7,833 nt of DNA from Pseudomonas sp. (GTDB lineage: Bacteria; Pseudomonadota; Gammaproteobacteria; Pseudomonadales; Pseudomonadaceae): contig JARDZH010000066.1 in the NCBI GenBank assembly GCA_029240955.1, forward strand, positions 1 through 7,833. Reading direction: 5' to 3'. Both the position numbers and the translations under genes were made by a program. A model generated the notes under the pieces. That model did no database searches, had not been told where the DNA came from, and saw only the letters and a list, made by a program, of their open reading frames with translations. This document shows, piece after piece, positions 6,273 through 7,833 of this stretch; the first letter of the stretch is position 1, and each line of letters begins with the position of its first letter.

Positions 6273-7022
6273 ATGAAGCCATTGCAGAACCGCCGGGCGG
6301 TTATCACGGGTGCAGGCAGCGGGATCGGCGCGGCGATCGCTTACGCCTACGCCGACGCAGGCGCCATGCTGGTGCTGTGTGACCGGGATTCCGAGCGCTT
6401 GGCCGACGTAGCTGCGCGGTGCCGCGATCGTGGCGTCCCGGTGACTGAGTGCGTCGCGGATGTGGGAAGCAGAGAGGGTGCACAGGCAGGAGTGGACGCC
6501 TGCGTGAGTGCATTCGGCGGGATCGATATTCTGGTCAACAATGCCGGGATGCTGACCCAGGCCCTGTGCGTGGATCTCACTCAGGAAATGTGGGACGACA
6601 TGCTGCGGGTCGATCTCACCAGCGTGTTCGTCGCAAGCCAGCGTGCCTTGCCTCATATGCAGGGACAAAAATGGGGCCGCATTATCAATATCGCGTCTCA
6701 GCTCGGCATCAAGGGAGGCGCCCAGCTCGCCCATTATGCTGCCGCCAAGGCCGGGGTCATCGGCTTCAGCAAGTCTCTGGCACATGAAGTCAGCAAGGAT
6801 AACGTTCTGGTCAACTCAATCGCACCGGGGCCTATTGAAACTCCGCTGGTTGATGGCATCAGCGAGGAGTGGAAAGCCGCGAAGGCCAGGGAACTGCCCT
6901 TGGGACGCTTCGGCAAGGCCGAGGAAGTGGCTCCCATAGCCGTCTTGCTGGCTTCGGAACCTGGAGGCAATCTGTTCGTTGGCCAGACGCTCAATCCGAA
7001 TTCCGGCGATGTAATGCCTTGA
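6273..7022 (+). CDS. Short-chain dehydrogenase/reductase (SDR), FabG-like, second of two
   Basis: Second cytosolic oxidoreductase of the classical SDR family, 249 residues. Motifs are TGAGSGIG (12-19), Asp37 in VLCDRDS (typical of NAD preference), NNAG (89-92), catalytic Ser142 (NIASQ), Tyr155 and Lys159 (YAAAK), and PGPIETP (185-191). The C-terminus ends GQTLNPNSGDVMP instead of the usual NGG. The start is chosen at the second of two close ATGs (6267 and 6273): GAGG at 6260-6263 lies 9 nt before 6273 but only 3 nt before 6267. It shares the YAAAK and ETP arrangement with the preceding SDR but differs clearly in the cofactor strand, so the pair is not a recent duplication and probably catalyses different steps. 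A short gap with a hairpin separates them. Substrate is unknown. Confidence 0.92.
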   Translation: MKPLQNRRAVITGAGSGIGAAIAYAYADAGAMLVLCDRDSERLADVAARCRDRGVPVTECVADVGSREGAQAGVDACVSAFGGIDILVNNAGMLTQALCVDLTQEMWDDMLRVDLTSVFVASQRALPHMQGQKWGRIINIASQLGIKGGAQLAHYAAAKAGVIGFSKSLAHEVSKDNVLVNSIAPGPIETPLVDGISEEWKAAKARELPLGRFGKAEEVAPIAVLLASEPGGNLFVGQTLNPNSGDVMP

Positions 7023-7030
7023 GGTGAGAT

Positions 7031-7330
7031 ATGTGTGGACTGTGTGGCTTGATCGGGGAAGACGCTCACTGGAGCGACCCTGTGGATTCGACGCTTCCCG
7101 GCAGGCGAGAGCGCTTGCGCCGAATCGCCTCGATCAACCAGGTTGTCGCCCCGTTCAGGCTCAAAATCAGTGACGTTCAGGGCGCTGCCTACCTGGTACA
7201 GGGGCCTACCGGGAAACAGGGTATCGCCTCAGGGCTGGAACAGTTGTGGCAAGTGGCGGAGGAAATCTTGAGTCGCAGACTCGATCCCCTGGATCCGAAA
7301 ATTCTCGACCACCTGGAAACGTCCTCATGA
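7031..7330 (+). CDS. Small conserved-looking protein of unknown function with MCGLCG N-terminus
   Basis: A 99-residue protein that I cannot assign to a characterised family. It begins MCGLCGLIGEDAHW, giving Cys2, Cys5 and His13, a possible metal-binding CxxC-x7-H cluster. The same start resembles the MCGI.G of class II glutamine amidotransferases, in which Cys2 becomes the catalytic N-terminal residue, but the rest of that roughly 200-residue domain is absent. The middle is basic (RRERLRR, 25-31), and the C-terminal half looks like mixed strand and helix ending in LDPLDPKILDHL. No signal peptide or membrane segment is seen. The gene is probably real: AGGTGA (7022-7027) overlaps the preceding stop codon and precedes the ATG by 3 nt, and the stop overlaps the next start as ATGA. 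This tight coupling to a CobW-type GTPase suggests a joint function, possibly in metal handling. Confidence 0.8.
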   Translation: MCGLCGLIGEDAHWSDPVDSTLPGRRERLRRIASINQVVAPFRLKISDVQGAAYLVQGPTGKQGIASGLEQLWQVAEEILSRRLDPLDPKILDHLETSS

Positions 7331-7833
7331 GTCTTCAGATCAATGTGCTGACCGGCTTTCTGGGCAGCGGCAAGACCACGCTCTTGCAGCGCGTGCTGGC
7401 CAACGAAGAAATGGGCGAGACGGCGCTGCTGATCAATGAATTCGGCGAAGTCGGGATCGATCATCTGCTGGTGCAGGAGATCGCTCCCAACACCGTGCTT
7501 CTGCCAAGCGGCTGTGTGTGCTGCTCGGTCCGCGGTGATCTCAAGCAGGCGCTGATCGATCTGCACGACAAGCGCAGTCGAGGGGAAATTCCTGCTTTCC
7601 GCCGAGTGCTGCTTGAAACGACGGGCCTCGCCGATCCTGCTCCGATCCTCTCGACCCTTCAGCGCGATCCCCAGTTGCGCGGTCGCTTTCACCTGGGCTT
7701 GCTGCTGACGGTCGTCGACGCTCAGCACGCTTCGCTGCAGGAACGCATTCACCCCGAGTGGCTTGAACAGGTCACCGCCGCCGACCGCCTGCTGGTGAGC
7801 AAGTCTGATCGGGTGACGCCTGAGTCGCTCGAT
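7327..7833 (+). CDS. CobW/COG0523-family G3E GTPase, probable metallochaperone (3' end outside window)
   Basis: N-terminal 169 residues of a cytosolic GTPase in the COG0523 group, which includes CobW, YeiR and ZNG1-like zinc transferases that deliver metal to client proteins using GTP. Visible motifs are the Walker A GFLGSGKTT (10-18), the diagnostic metal-binding CxCC in GCVCC (Cys63, Cys65, Cys66), the ETTGLADP switch/Walker B region (97-104), VVDAQH (129-134) and the guanine-recognition segment SKSD (158-161), a usual variant of NKxD. INEFGEVGID (36-45) is also typical. The ATG at 7327 overlaps the previous stop codon (ATGA), implying translational coupling; a weak GGAAA precedes it. The frame is open at the window end, and the C-terminal CobW domain should follow. 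In this operon its client may be the metal-dependent imidase or a downstream metalloenzyme. Family is certain; client and metal are inferred. Confidence 0.95.
   Translation, partial: MSLQINVLTGFLGSGKTTLLQRVLANEEMGETALLINEFGEVGIDHLLVQEIAPNTVLLPSGCVCCSVRGDLKQALIDLHDKRSRGEIPAFRRVLLETTGLADPAPILSTLQRDPQLRGRFHLGLLLTVVDAQHASLQERIHPEWLEQVTAADRLLVSKSDRVTPESLD

Noticed and set aside
1..7833. CRISPR arrays, tRNA/rRNA genes, insertion sequences or integrase genes
   Set aside because: I found no regularly spaced repeats, no tRNA-like sequence and no transposase or integrase motifs on either strand.

Overview
The window looks like a chromosomal accessory (catabolic) region of a Pseudomonas or a close gammaproteobacterial relative. 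The basis is moderately GC-rich coding sequence with GC-biased third positions, A/T-rich promoter DNA, an MqsA antitoxin close to the E. coli type, and a deacetylase-fold enzyme of the length I recall for Pseudomonas cyclic imide hydrolase. The genus is an inference, not a proven call.

Layout. (1) At the left edge is the 3' part of an mqsA-type antitoxin gene, missing only about five codons. (2) Converging on it is a minus-strand gene for a GntR/FCD regulator that is unusual in carrying two winged-helix DNA-binding domains. (3) About 300 bp of non-coding DNA separate the regulator from a divergent plus-strand operon. This gap holds a near-perfect 29-bp nested palindrome at 1684-1712, which overlaps a candidate promoter and lies just ahead of the first operon gene. 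It is the best operator candidate in the window. (4) The operon runs rightward and off the window: amidase-signature hydrolase, polysaccharide-deacetylase-fold hydrolase (probable cyclic imide hydrolase), MFS transporter, two short-chain dehydrogenases, a 99-residue protein starting MCGLCG, and a COG0523/CobW-type metallochaperone GTPase cut by the right edge. Intergenic gaps range from 61 nt to a stop/start overlap, and I saw no convincing intrinsic terminator anywhere, so the seven genes probably form one transcript.

Working model (inference). The MFS protein imports a small cyclic imide or related amide. The deacetylase-fold enzyme opens the ring to a half-amide, and the amidase releases ammonia to leave a dicarboxylate. 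The two dehydrogenases oxidise or reduce a hydroxyl/keto group on the substrate or product. The CobW-type GTPase may supply metal to the metal-dependent hydrolase or to an enzyme encoded further right. The divergent GntR protein probably represses the operon until substrate or product binds its FCD domain. The 99-residue protein is the least explained member: it has a CxxC-x7-H N-terminus and also resembles the start of class II glutamine amidotransferases. The natural substrate cannot be read from the sequence.
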